From Armatimonadota bacterium (GTDB taxonomy: Bacteria > Armatimonadota > Fimbriimonadia > Fimbriimonadales > Fimbriimonadaceae): 6,740 nt of DNA. How positions within the stretch are numbered: the stretch's first letter is position 1; every line of letters begins with the position of its first letter. This document shows, one piece after another, positions 1-5,798 of this stretch. The translations under genes were made by a program, and so were the position numbers. The notes beneath the pieces were generated by a model. It worked only from the letters and a program-made list of their open reading frames with translations, had not been told where the DNA came from and made no database searches. The DNA is taken from contig JAEVZK010000027.1 of NCBI GenBank assembly GCA_023392285.1, positions 1-6,740 of the forward strand. Direction: 5' to 3'.

Positions 1-233
1 GCGCCATGTGGGGCACGGGCACGATCGAGGATCTCCGCGCCATCTGGGGAGAGCGGGCTCTGTGGGGCAATGCGATCTGCAACGGGCGCGCCTTGTGGGG
101 GAACATGATGGCGCCGAAAGTTGGCCGCGCCATGTGGGGTAATGACTTCTGGGATCGAACGACGATCAAGTACATCAACACCGGTGGCTTAGATCTTTCG
201 AGCGGATCGGTTTCGATTCTAGGTGAGAAATGA
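1..233 (+). CDS. C-terminal fragment of a secreted Trp-Gly-repeat protein (possible S8 serine peptidase tail)
   Basis: This is the 3' end of a gene that begins before the window. The reading frame is already open at base 3, so the ATG at base 6 is an internal Met, and the frame ends at TGA 231-233. The visible 76 residues contain five short repeats of the form Ala-(Met/Ile/Leu)-Trp-Gly-(Thr/Glu/Asn): AMWGTG, AIWGER, ALWGNA, ALWGNM and AMWGND. A non-repetitive end of about 30 residues follows, finishing SILGEK. From memory of the family, runs of AIWGN/AVWGT repeats occur in the C-terminal extension of some bacterial subtilisin-like (S8) peptidases, including those of Armatimonadota. No catalytic domain is visible here, so the peptidase assignment is an inference. 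The repeat function is unknown; a cell-wall or surface-association role is possible. A strong terminator follows the stop codon. Confidence 0.6.
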   Translation, partial: AMWGTGTIEDLRAIWGERALWGNAICNGRALWGNMMAPKVGRAMWGNDFWDRTTIKYINTGGLDLSSGSVSILGEK

Positions 234-285
234 ACCCCCGCTCCCGGTTGAAGGGGAAGCGCAAAGTGATCTGGGGTGAGTAGAC

Positions 286-321
286 AAAGAAAGAGGAGGC
301 GTTAGCCTCCTCTTCTTTTTT
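286..321. terminator. Bidirectional rho-independent terminator between convergent genes
   Basis: A perfect 10-bp stem pairs 291-300 (AAGAGGAGGC) with 305-314 (GCCTCCTCTT) around a GTTA loop. On the + strand it is followed by C and then six T, a good intrinsic terminator for the Trp-Gly-repeat gene. Read on the minus strand the same stem is followed by TCTTTGTC, a weaker U tract, and lies just beyond the stop of the metalloprotease (TAA on the complement of 320-322). It is therefore likely to end both convergent transcripts. The stem can extend through A/T pairs at 286-289 with 316-319 after one mismatch. Confidence 0.88.
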
Positions 322-1669
322 AGACCGTTGTGGGTCGCTTCCGACGTCTGAGTATGAGCGCTCCCAACCCGAGGGCGACGAGGGTGGCCGGCTCCGGCAC
401 GGTAGCAAATCCGCTTCCAGTCAGGAAGTATGCGCCCATGTTAAAGTAGCGAGCACCGGGCTCATAGGAAGAGATGTACGTGCCGTAGCTGGAAATTTCC
501 GCGACGTATTCGCCCGCGGCCAGCGAACCCGAGTACGTGTGCTTTAGGGTGGAGGCACTCTCCCGTCCGACTCCGACTAAGTTACCGAGCGGATCGAGGA
601 TGCGGAGGACGGATCGCATGGTCGCACCTGGATCGGCGACACCTTCTTGCAGTAGCGAATTGCCATCGTTCACGGTTAGGACGATGGGGCCGCCCGCGAC
701 GCTGAAGCGGAAATAATCCTTGGTATAAGCATCGGAATCACCGACTGAGTTTCCGGCGCTGTACCCTCGGGAAGCCTTCGGCATGATCCAACCCTTTGCG
801 ACACCGGACTTGATGGTGCCGTTCGGATTCAGGGTCAAGGCAGAGGCAGTGCCGAAGGTGTGGCCGATGCCATCATCCAACAGCGGTCCCATATTGGTGT
901 TGGACAGCAATGTGGAGACATCGTTCAGGTTGCCGTACCGGCTTCCAACTCGCCAAGTGCCGCGCTGGGAGGTGTAAGTGGTGCCCATGATGGGGGCGTA
1001 AGAGCCGTTGCCGCTCGCGCCATTATTGTTGCTATATCCTCCTCCATTCGCTTCGTCACGCTGATGGTTGAGGCTAAGGCCGTGTCCATCTTCGTGAATT
1101 CCCGCGGCGGCCATGCCTTGAGCGCTGGTTCCCGAGCCGTTGACGGGAAATACCCAATTGGTGTGGAAGCCGGAAGCGACATTCGCGCTTTGGGCGGTTC
1201 CGACATACGAGACGCCTCCAGATGCACCGAACCAGTTGTAGGTGCCGCCAAACTGGGTGTGCATGAAGTAGCGCTTCTGGTCGTAGAGGGCCTGCCGCTG
1301 AGCGCCAGTCAAGCCTTGACCGGGATCGACGGTGGTGACGTTGATGTTGAAGCCTGCATAGGCATTGGCAAAGCGTGCCCATGTGTCACGAATTGCCGCC
1401 TTCTCGCCACTTGAAAAGGAGGAGGCATTCCCATCGGTGTCGTACGCTGGGACGATGCCCGGCTTGGCTCCGGTCTGGCCCCATTCTCCGGTGTGCTGTT
1501 GTCCGTTATAGACGTTTACGACGTTTCGATAGTCGATGCCAGCGAAATCGAGAAACAGAGTGTAGGTTGCCCCCGGATTGCTCTCGTAGACGGGCACATT
1601 CAGTTGAGCGAATGAGACAGATGCGAGTGCCAGCAGCGACAGAGTCGCGAGCTTTCGGTAGGGGCGCAT
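320..1669 (-). CDS. Secreted metzincin-type zinc metalloprotease with PEP-CTERM anchor
   Basis: This 449-residue protein is predicted to be an exported zinc-dependent endopeptidase. Residues 1-21 form a signal peptide (positive MRPYRK, hydrophobic core, likely cleavage SFA|Q). The zinc site is HEDGHGLSLNH at 192-202, giving ligands His192, His196 and His202 and the general base Glu193. The downstream YAPIMGTTY (Met228) is the Met-turn that defines metzincins. The usual Gly at the eighth position of HExxHxxGxxH is Ser199 here. Residues about 286-420 resemble a PPC-like beta-sandwich (DYFRFSVAGG, LRILDPLGN, AAGEYVAEI). The C-terminus has the PEP-CTERM sorting signal: VPEP at 424-427, a hydrophobic stretch 428-440, then RRRKR 441-445, implying processing by an exosortase-type system. 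The ATG at 1669 is the only possible start, since an in-frame stop lies a short way upstream and no other start codon intervenes. No Shine-Dalgarno is seen. TACAAT abuts the ATG, too close to act as its -10 by the usual spacing, so the promoter is uncertain; read-through from the tRNA is possible. The substrate is unknown. Confidence 0.85.
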   Translation of the reverse strand: MRPYRKLATLSLLALASVSFAQLNVPVYESNPGATYTLFLDFAGIDYRNVVNVYNGQQHTGEWGQTGAKPGIVPAYDTDGNASSFSSGEKAAIRDTWARFANAYAGFNINVTTVDPGQGLTGAQRQALYDQKRYFMHTQFGGTYNWFGASGGVSYVGTAQSANVASGFHTNWVFPVNGSGTSAQGMAAAGIHEDGHGLSLNHQRDEANGGGYSNNNGASGNGSYAPIMGTTYTSQRGTWRVGSRYGNLNDVSTLLSNTNMGPLLDDGIGHTFGTASALTLNPNGTIKSGVAKGWIMPKASRGYSAGNSVGDSDAYTKDYFRFSVAGGPIVLTVNDGNSLLQEGVADPGATMRSVLRILDPLGNLVGVGRESASTLKHTYSGSLAAGEYVAEISSYGTYISSYEPGARYFNMGAYFLTGSGFATVPEPATLVALGLGALILRRRKRPTTV

Positions 1670-1751
1670 ATTGTAAGATGCGACGCCCGCACCTTCATGA
1701 AAAGTTCATCGAGCTCCCGAATCTGGGCTGAGGAAGATTGGAGCGATGGAG

Positions 1752-1826
1752 TGGCTGCCGCACTAGGATTCGAACCTAGGACCCGCTGATTAACAGTCAG
1801 CTGCTCTACCACTGAGCTATGCGGCA
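1752..1826 (-). tRNA. tRNA-Asn (anticodon GTT), CCA encoded
   Basis: Read on the minus strand, all cloverleaf arms are perfect. The 7-bp acceptor pairs TGCCGCA with TGCGGCA. The D stem is GCTC/GAGC with an AGTGGTA loop. The anticodon stem is GCTGA/TCAGC around the loop CTGTTAA, which puts GTT at positions 34-36. The variable loop is GGGTC, and the T arm is CTAGG/CCTAG with loop TTCGAAT. The discriminator is G73 (complement of 1755) and CCA is encoded (complement of 1752-1754). The body is 72 nt, or 75 nt with CCA. It decodes AAC and AAU. It lies between two secreted-hydrolase genes and has its own promoter just upstream. Confidence 0.97.
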
Positions 1827-1841
1827 AGGCGAGGAATTGAA

Positions 1842-1870
1842 ATTATACCTACGTCTGATCTTCGGCGCAA
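1842..1870 (-). promoter_or_regulatory. Sigma70-type promoter of tRNA-Asn
   Basis: On the minus strand a TTGCGC -35 element (complement of 1865-1870) is followed after exactly 17 bases by a perfect TATAAT -10 (complement of 1842-1847). Transcription would start near 1835, leaving a 5' leader of about 9 bases before the mature tRNA end at 1826, for removal by RNase P. This is the best two-element promoter in the window. Confidence 0.8.
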
Positions 1871-1898
1871 GGCCAGCAGATCTTCATACCTGCGGGCC
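1871..1898 (-). repeat. Inverted repeat just after the CocE-type hydrolase stop (possible weak terminator)
   Basis: On the minus strand GGCCCGCAG and CTGCTGGCC pair over eight of nine positions around a 10-base loop, directly after the TGA of the hydrolase (complement of 1899-1901). No T run follows, so it is not a classical intrinsic terminator. It could stabilise the mRNA 3' end or act with Rho. It abuts the -35 element of the tRNA promoter. Confidence 0.4.
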
Positions 1899-4220
1899 TC
1901 AATGTTCCCAAAGCCGATAAAATTTGAGGGAGCTGAGGTGGCCTTTCCCCATGAGAATGGTGTTGTTCTGCTTCACCATCCTCGTTGCAGTTGCGATCGG
2001 ATCGACGGTTCCCAGGTTTCGAGAGAAAGTCGGGAACATGGAACTGAGGATCACGAGTGCCATGCGGTGACCTTTTCCGAATTCGTGAGCAAAATCCCAA
2101 GGCGTGATTTCCGCTCGATAAGTCCGGCCGGGCACGAGGGGCTGAATCTTGTCCATTCCGGCAAGATAGGAGGCGCGGATTTTCCCCGGCTGCCCGAGCA
2201 GTCGCATCTCACCGTTCGGAGCGATATCGATAATCATGGCGAAGAAGTCTGTGTTGACGGCTGACGATCGGAAGTAGAGGTTCAGGCTAAATGGGGACGA
2301 GATCGCAGTCTTCTTCGTGAATGGCTGGGACTTGAAGACCAGAGCGCCTTTGAGGTCGCTTGGCTTCACGAGGGTTTCATCTGAGCCGCTAGCCTTGCCA
2401 AGGTACGAGTCGGGAATCTTGACGTCTTTGGCAGGATCGTAAACGTATGACTTTGAATTCGACGGGCCAGGGCGGCTGGTAAGTGATCCCGGAGCGAGGT
2501 AGAGGGTTTGCGCGGGAGTGGACTTTGAGGGCCATCCATCCAGGTCGATCCATTTGTTCGCGCCAGTGACGAAAAGCTTCACGTGGGCCATCTTCTCCAG
2601 CCGCACCGACTTGCCCTTTAGCCACGTGTCGAACCAGCGGAGAAAGATGCTGTCGAGGTCGATGATTGCGGAGTCGCCGTATTCCACCTTGCCGATGCTG
2701 CGGGTTGTGTTGAATGCATGAACCCAAGGGCCGAAAATAATCCATTGATCTGTTCGACCCAATTCTCGCATGCGATTCCAGTTGATGTGAGTGCCGATCT
2801 CGTCACCGTCCCAAATGCCTGAGATGTGGAGCGCGGGGACCTTTGCTTGATCCAGATGCTCGGTGAAGTCCCAGCCCTTCCACGATTTCAACGTGGATCG
2901 GGTGAGCCATTGGTCAAAGAACTTGAGATCCTGGCCAAGCACTGCGTCATCGACCTTGGAAAGCGGGAGGGTCACCAGCTTCTCGGGATGAGGCAGGACT
3001 CCCTTGATCGAGGAAAAATCGGTGTGGCGGTCCGCGACGATCTTGGCCCACCAGAGGTTGAGATAGAGCCCGAACACGCCGTGATCGTAGGGGATGTTGC
3101 GCATCGCGTCAGGAGGGGATACCTGCGGAACGATGCATTTGAGGGCGGGCGGATGCAGCACTGCGGCCGCCCATTGAACGTATCCAGCATAGCTGCCTCC
3201 GATCATTCCGACCTTCCCGTCGCACCAAGGTTGTCCGGCCACCCACTGGATCGTGTCGTAGCCATCCGGACCTTCGTGAACGAAGGGATCCCAGACGCCG
3301 CCGCTGTCTTCTCGCCCGCGGCAATCCTGGACCACGTAGGCATAGCCGCGAGTTGCGTAGAAATTTCCGCCGGGGGCTTCGGATGCTCGACCGTATGGAG
3401 TTCTGACGAGGATAGCGGGATGCTTGGCGTCATCATCCGGTCGAATCACGTCGCACACGAGATCGACGCCGTCTCGAGTTTTCATGTGAACCGCGCGATC
3501 GATCTTAACCTTGTAAGTTGCTTGGCTTAGCTCGGGAAACTTTGCGATAGGATCGGCGAAGATGGATTCCCAGCCTTCTCGGACGAACCGCAGGTGTTGA
3601 ACCGGCACTTCTTCGGCGACGACTCCGTTTTTGTCATCCAGTGCCAGCTCAATTCGCAAGCCGGAAACTTCGACGCTGAAGGCCCGTGCCTTAAGGGTCT
3701 TGCCAGCCACGGTAACGCTCTTCGGTTGGAGCACCGTGATCTTGAGGGGCAGTACTACGCCGGCATCGACAAAGTAGGCAGGCAATGAGATTGACTTCAA
3801 GGCTGGATTAGCTTTGATTTGCCTTTCCGCCAAGATCAGACTGCTTGCGAAGAGTTGAGGATGTAGGTTGCCGGCAAGCGCGCCCGTCGTGTCTTTCCAT
3901 GCTGCGGAGCTCGTCTTTCCTCCCGCTACAACCGACACTTTTCCGTTTTCGTAGGTCACCGTGGAGTGGCCGGTTGGCGCTTCTGAATCGGCTTTTGCAT
4001 CGATCAATAAGCCTTTAGCGAGATGGCCAGAGACGGTGCTGGACATCTTGATCGCGCCTAGCTGCATCTTGCTCTCGGAGGAGAAGCTGCCATCGGCAGA
4101 GCGGGTGAAGACGTTTTCTCCGACGGGTGCGCCACTGATCTGAATCACCATGCGGGCCGATTCTTGGCACGTGGCCAGGGCGGTCAAGAGCAATGCAAAA
4201 AATGTGAGCGTTCGACGCAT
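1899..4220 (-). CDS. Secreted CocE/NonD (X-Pro dipeptidyl-peptidase S15) family serine hydrolase
   Basis: This 773-residue alpha/beta hydrolase cleaves ester or amide bonds; characterised relatives include cocaine esterase, cephalosporin acylases/glutaryl esterases and X-Pro dipeptidyl peptidases. The exact substrate cannot be told from sequence. Residues 1-18 form an export signal (MRRTLTFFALLLTALATC). LATC could be a poor lipobox with Cys18, or cleavage could follow Ala16 (ALA|T). Residues about 22-230 form an extra N-terminal region not needed in CocE proper and not recognised. The catalytic domain runs about 236-510. The nucleophile is Ser343 in GGSYAGY, the acid is Asp471 in GIWDGD (the family's GWYD site), and the base is His501 in FGPWVH. 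Residues about 545-770 are the C-terminal jelly-roll of this family (NLYFRSS, PGRTYRAEI, GHRMALVI). The protein is longer than the usual 550-620 because of the N-terminal region. ATG 4220 is chosen because it gives a clean signal peptide. An upstream overlapping ATG (4227) is in another frame. It is transcribed divergently from the exonuclease. Confidence 0.88.
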   Translation of the reverse strand: MRRTLTFFALLLTALATCQESARMVIQISGAPVGENVFTRSADGSFSSESKMQLGAIKMSSTVSGHLAKGLLIDAKADSEAPTGHSTVTYENGKVSVVAGGKTSSAAWKDTTGALAGNLHPQLFASSLILAERQIKANPALKSISLPAYFVDAGVVLPLKITVLQPKSVTVAGKTLKARAFSVEVSGLRIELALDDKNGVVAEEVPVQHLRFVREGWESIFADPIAKFPELSQATYKVKIDRAVHMKTRDGVDLVCDVIRPDDDAKHPAILVRTPYGRASEAPGGNFYATRGYAYVVQDCRGREDSGGVWDPFVHEGPDGYDTIQWVAGQPWCDGKVGMIGGSYAGYVQWAAAVLHPPALKCIVPQVSPPDAMRNIPYDHGVFGLYLNLWWAKIVADRHTDFSSIKGVLPHPEKLVTLPLSKVDDAVLGQDLKFFDQWLTRSTLKSWKGWDFTEHLDQAKVPALHISGIWDGDEIGTHINWNRMRELGRTDQWIIFGPWVHAFNTTRSIGKVEYGDSAIIDLDSIFLRWFDTWLKGKSVRLEKMAHVKLFVTGANKWIDLDGWPSKSTPAQTLYLAPGSLTSRPGPSNSKSYVYDPAKDVKIPDSYLGKASGSDETLVKPSDLKGALVFKSQPFTKKTAISSPFSLNLYFRSSAVNTDFFAMIIDIAPNGEMRLLGQPGKIRASYLAGMDKIQPLVPGRTYRAEITPWDFAHEFGKGHRMALVILSSMFPTFSRNLGTVDPIATATRMVKQNNTILMGKGHLSSLKFYRLWEH

Positions 4221-4222
4221 TA

Positions 4223-4258
4223 CGCATTCATTATTGCGCTTCTGTAGTTCCTCGGCAA
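4223..4258 (-). promoter_or_regulatory. Promoter of the CocE-type hydrolase, near-leaderless
   Basis: On the minus strand TTGCCG (complement of 4253-4258) and AATAAT (complement of 4230-4235, five of six matches to TATAAT) are separated by exactly 17 bases. The expected transcription start, about 7 bases past the -10, falls only 2-4 bases before the ATG at 4220. The mRNA would have almost no leader and no Shine-Dalgarno is visible. The -35 lies within 9 bases of the -10 of the divergent exonuclease gene, so RNA polymerase could hardly occupy both promoters at once. Confidence 0.6.
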
Positions 4259-4266
4259 CAAGACGT

Positions 4267-4272
4267 TAAACT
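4267..4272 (+). promoter_or_regulatory. -10 element of the exonuclease operon, leaderless arrangement
   Basis: TAAACT fits the TANNNT -10 pattern and ends 6 bases before the GTG start at 4279, so transcription would begin at or next to the start codon. No purine-rich Shine-Dalgarno is present in this gap. No convincing -35 is seen at 16-18 bases upstream. The call rests on the position and on the same pattern at neighbouring genes. Confidence 0.5.
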
Positions 4273-4278
4273 GAATCG

Positions 4279-5109
4279 GTGAAGCCCCTGCTCGTCGTCG
4301 ATGGCGATAACCTCGCGCACCGCGCCTACCATTCCACACCGAAGACAGTTCTCGGCCCGGACGGGAGTCCGATCAATGCCTTTGTAGGCTTTTTCAGCAT
4401 GCTCTCGCGAGTTTGGGCGGAGGAGCGGCCGCGAGGGATCTTCGTCGCGTGGGATACCTTGGGCGTGAAAACGTATCGCGACGAGCTATGGCCGACCTAT
4501 CAAGGAGGCCGGGTTTTTGAGCAATCGATTCGAGATCAATTGGAGGCCTTTCCCGACCTGTGCCGTGCTTTTCGGTTTGGCGTGGGGAAGCAGGCGGGCT
4601 ATGAGGCGGATGACTTAGGCGCGGCGGCCGTTCATGCGGAGCTCGCGCGCGGCGGAACTTGCTTGCTATACACGAGCGATAAAGACAACTATCAACTGGT
4701 TAACGAATTGGTGACGGTTATCTCTCCCAAGCGAGGTCAGCGGGAGCTGGAACGGATCACGCCTCATGACGTGGTCGCGCGGTTTGGGGTTCTTCCCGAG
4801 CAGGTGCCGGAATTCAAGGCTCTGGCGGGAGATGCTTCGGACAAGATTCCGGGTATAAGAGGTATCGGCCCGAAAGCAGCGGCTGCGCTCCTTTTGAGCA
4901 AAGGCTGCTTGGAGGATGTCGTGGAGGGCTGGGCGGAAGCCGATCGGGAGCGAGCGCTGCTCTTCAAGAAAGTGTGCACGATGCAGATAGATGCGCAAGT
5001 CGAATTGCCGGAGGGAGCGCCTGACTGGGCGGCGGGCGCTGATGTGTTGAGGAAGATCGGAGCGAATACGCTGGCGGATCGTCTGGCGAAGCTGGAGGAA
5101 GAAGAATGA
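4279..5109 (+). CDS. Stand-alone 5'-3' exonuclease / flap endonuclease (Pol I N-terminal domain type)
   Basis: This 276-residue nuclease corresponds to the 5' nuclease domain of DNA polymerase I without the polymerase part. It would remove RNA primers and 5' flaps in replication and repair in the cytoplasm. Metal-binding acidic residues are in place: Asp8 and Asp10 in VDGDNLAHRAYHS, Glu109/Asp111/Asp112 in YEADDLG, Asp134/Asp136 in TSDKDNYQLV, and Asp185/Asp188 in GDASDKIPG. The following GIRGIGPKAA (about 192-201) is the helix-hairpin-helix/H3TH DNA-binding motif. In the helical arch, the YKxxR lysine of Taq and T5 enzymes (T5 Lys83) is Gln75 (YQGGR). I believe Gln is seen in other short stand-alone members, but could not check. 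The GTG start at 4279 is chosen because the conserved KPLLVVDGD strand begins there and a -10 box sits 6 bases upstream. Its stop overlaps the next gene's start. Confidence 0.9.
   Translation: MKPLLVVDGDNLAHRAYHSTPKTVLGPDGSPINAFVGFFSMLSRVWAEERPRGIFVAWDTLGVKTYRDELWPTYQGGRVFEQSIRDQLEAFPDLCRAFRFGVGKQAGYEADDLGAAAVHAELARGGTCLLYTSDKDNYQLVNELVTVISPKRGQRELERITPHDVVARFGVLPEQVPEFKALAGDASDKIPGIRGIGPKAAAALLLSKGCLEDVVEGWAEADRERALLFKKVCTMQIDAQVELPEGAPDWAAGADVLRKIGANTLADRLAKLEEEE
5094..5099 (+). promoter_or_regulatory. Strong Shine-Dalgarno for the DUF6717-like gene
   Basis: GGAGGA lies 6 bases before the ATG at 5106, inside the 3' end of the exonuclease coding sequence. It is the only strong Shine-Dalgarno seen at an annotated start in this window and belongs to an internal operon gene, in contrast to the first genes, which lack one. 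Confidence 0.75.
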
Positions 5110-5453
5110 ACTCGATCATGGTGATCGCGCCCTATAAGTACCTCGGCATGTGGGTGTTCGATGACGACGCTAAGGATCTGCTGAGAGAGCCCTTTGTGGG
5201 TGGAACTGACGAGATCATCGACCTCTTGACAGCAGGCATCGAAGACGCGGACAAGGGTTTTCGGCTCGTCTTCGCGAGTTCTCCTTTTCCAGACTGTCAG
5301 TTCAAGTTGATTTGGCAGCGGGAGGAATTGTCGGGCAACACTTATTTATTGGAGGGCACCGAGGCGGAAGGTTGGCTCTGTCCGGCTCTCTTGAAGTACT
5401 TCGACTCGGCTCCCCAGACCATTTACTTCAAGGTAGAGCCTCTGGCGCAGTGA
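5106..5453 (+). CDS. DUF6717-like conserved small protein, coupled to the exonuclease
   Basis: This 115-residue soluble protein has no signal peptide or membrane segment. I recognise it as resembling the DUF6717 family, recalled from the opening MNSIMVIAPY, then GMWVFDD (14-20), LREPFVGG (26-33), GFRLVFASSPFP (51-62) and the very conserved-looking GWLCPALLKYF (89-99). The length matches family members of about 110-120 residues. No enzymatic motif can be assigned and the function is unknown. Its ATG overlaps the TGA of the exonuclease (ATGA, 5106-5109) and has a strong Shine-Dalgarno, so the two are almost certainly co-transcribed and translationally coupled. That context allows, but does not prove, a link to nucleic-acid metabolism. 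The family assignment is from memory and is less sure than the reality of the gene. Confidence 0.8.
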   Translation: MNSIMVIAPYKYLGMWVFDDDAKDLLREPFVGGTDEIIDLLTAGIEDADKGFRLVFASSPFPDCQFKLIWQREELSGNTYLLEGTEAEGWLCPALLKYFDSAPQTIYFKVEPLAQ

Positions 5454-5455
5454 TT

Positions 5456-5474
5456 TTCCCGCGGGTTGCGGGAA
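5456..5474 (+). repeat. Perfect inverted repeat between the DUF6717-like stop and the PCD -10 box
   Basis: TTCCCGC (5456-5462) and GCGGGAA (5468-5474) are perfect 7-bp inverted repeats around a GGGTT loop. They begin 3 bases after the preceding stop codon. No T run follows, so it is a weak candidate for a terminator. Because it fills the -35 to -10 spacer of the next gene's promoter, it could instead be an operator or mark the 3' end of the upstream mRNA. Confidence 0.5.
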
Positions 5475-5476
5475 GC

Positions 5477-5482
5477 TACAAT
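5477..5482 (+). promoter_or_regulatory. -10 element of the PCD gene, leaderless arrangement
   Basis: TACAAT ends 5 bases before the ATG at 5488. A weak -35 candidate, TTTTCC at 5454-5459, lies exactly 17 bases upstream. Transcription would start at the start codon, with no Shine-Dalgarno in between. The GGGAAG further upstream is part of the inverted repeat and too distant to serve as one. Confidence 0.55.
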
Positions 5483-5487
5483 CAGTT

Positions 5488-5775
5488 ATGCAGCTCGAAT
5501 ACAGGCTTTTGTCCGAACCCGAAGTTTCCGATCTCTTGGAAGAGCGTAGCGGTTGGTCAGTCGCAGATGGGAAGCTCACGCGGGTGTTCGAGTTTAAGAC
5601 TTATAAAGATGGCGTGGTCTTTTGCTCGGCAGTGGCTTACATCGCCGACAAGCTGAATCACCACCCCGACATTCAACTCACCTACGGAAAGGTGGAGATC
5701 TCGGTTAACACGCACGACGTCGGCGGGCTGTCGCCCTATGACTTCGAACTGGCCAGGCGGATCGACGCGCTCTAG
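5488..5775 (+). CDS. Pterin-4a-carbinolamine dehydratase (PCD/PhhB/DCoH family)
   Basis: This 95-residue cytoplasmic enzyme dehydrates 4a-hydroxytetrahydrobiopterin to quinonoid dihydropterin, regenerating the pterin cofactor after aromatic amino acid hydroxylation. The family signature is intact: KLNHHP with His58, His59 and Pro60, Tyr66, His76 in NTHDVGGLS, and Asp85 in the final DFELARRID helix. The conserved GW of the N-terminal region is at Gly22-Trp23. The length is normal for the family (about 90-110). No aromatic amino acid hydroxylase gene lies alongside it. In bacteria without that enzyme, PCD-like proteins have been proposed to act in other pterin or molybdopterin roles, so the physiological role here is open. 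It appears to be a single-gene transcription unit with its own -10 box; the next gene also has its own. Confidence 0.92.
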   Translation: MQLEYRLLSEPEVSDLLEERSGWSVADGKLTRVFEFKTYKDGVVFCSAVAYIADKLNHHPDIQLTYGKVEISVNTHDVGGLSPYDFELARRIDAL

Positions 5776-5786
5776 CGGCTCGACAG

Positions 5787-5792
5787 TATAAT
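5787..5792 (+). promoter_or_regulatory. Consensus -10 (TATAAT) of the membrane-protein/YchF-like operon
   Basis: A perfect TATAAT ends 6 bases before the GTG start at 5799, placing the transcription start at the start codon. No Shine-Dalgarno is seen. The -35 region at the usual 16-18 bases is poor (GACGCG), so the promoter would depend largely on its -10. This element also supports the short downstream reading frame being a real gene. Confidence 0.6.
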
Positions 5793-5798
5793 CTTCGG

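Noticed and set aside
3..145. Repeated gcgcc-atgtgggg units as a CRISPR-like or tandem DNA repeat
   Set aside because: Spacing is irregular and similarity follows codon positions for Ala-x-Trp-Gly. The repeat is at protein level.
6..233. A complete 75-residue gene starting at ATG 6
   Set aside because: The frame is open upstream to the window edge, and the codon before ATG encodes the Ala of the first repeat, so the Met is internal to a larger protein.
860..1414. 184-codon open frame on the + strand inside the metalloprotease gene
   Set aside because: It is antisense to the zinc-binding region of a protein with clear motifs and has no start signal or family resemblance.
1670..1675. TACAAT directly touching the metalloprotease ATG (minus strand) as its -10 box
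   Set aside because: With normal spacing the transcript would start inside the coding region after the only possible start codon, so it was not called as a promoter.
1694..1709. Small TTCAT/ATGAA repeat between the tRNA and metalloprotease genes as a terminator
   Set aside because: The stem is only 5 A/T-rich base pairs with no T run in either direction, which is too weak to support.
2826..3530. 234-codon open frame on the + strand inside the hydrolase gene
   Set aside because: It lies opposite the catalytic core of the CocE-type hydrolase, has no recognisable domain, and its composition follows the codon bias of the other strand. It is a shadow frame.
4015..4227. Alternative start at ATG 4227 on the minus strand for the hydrolase
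   Set aside because: It is in a different frame and gives a short product without a signal peptide or domain. ATG 4220 gives a proper export signal.
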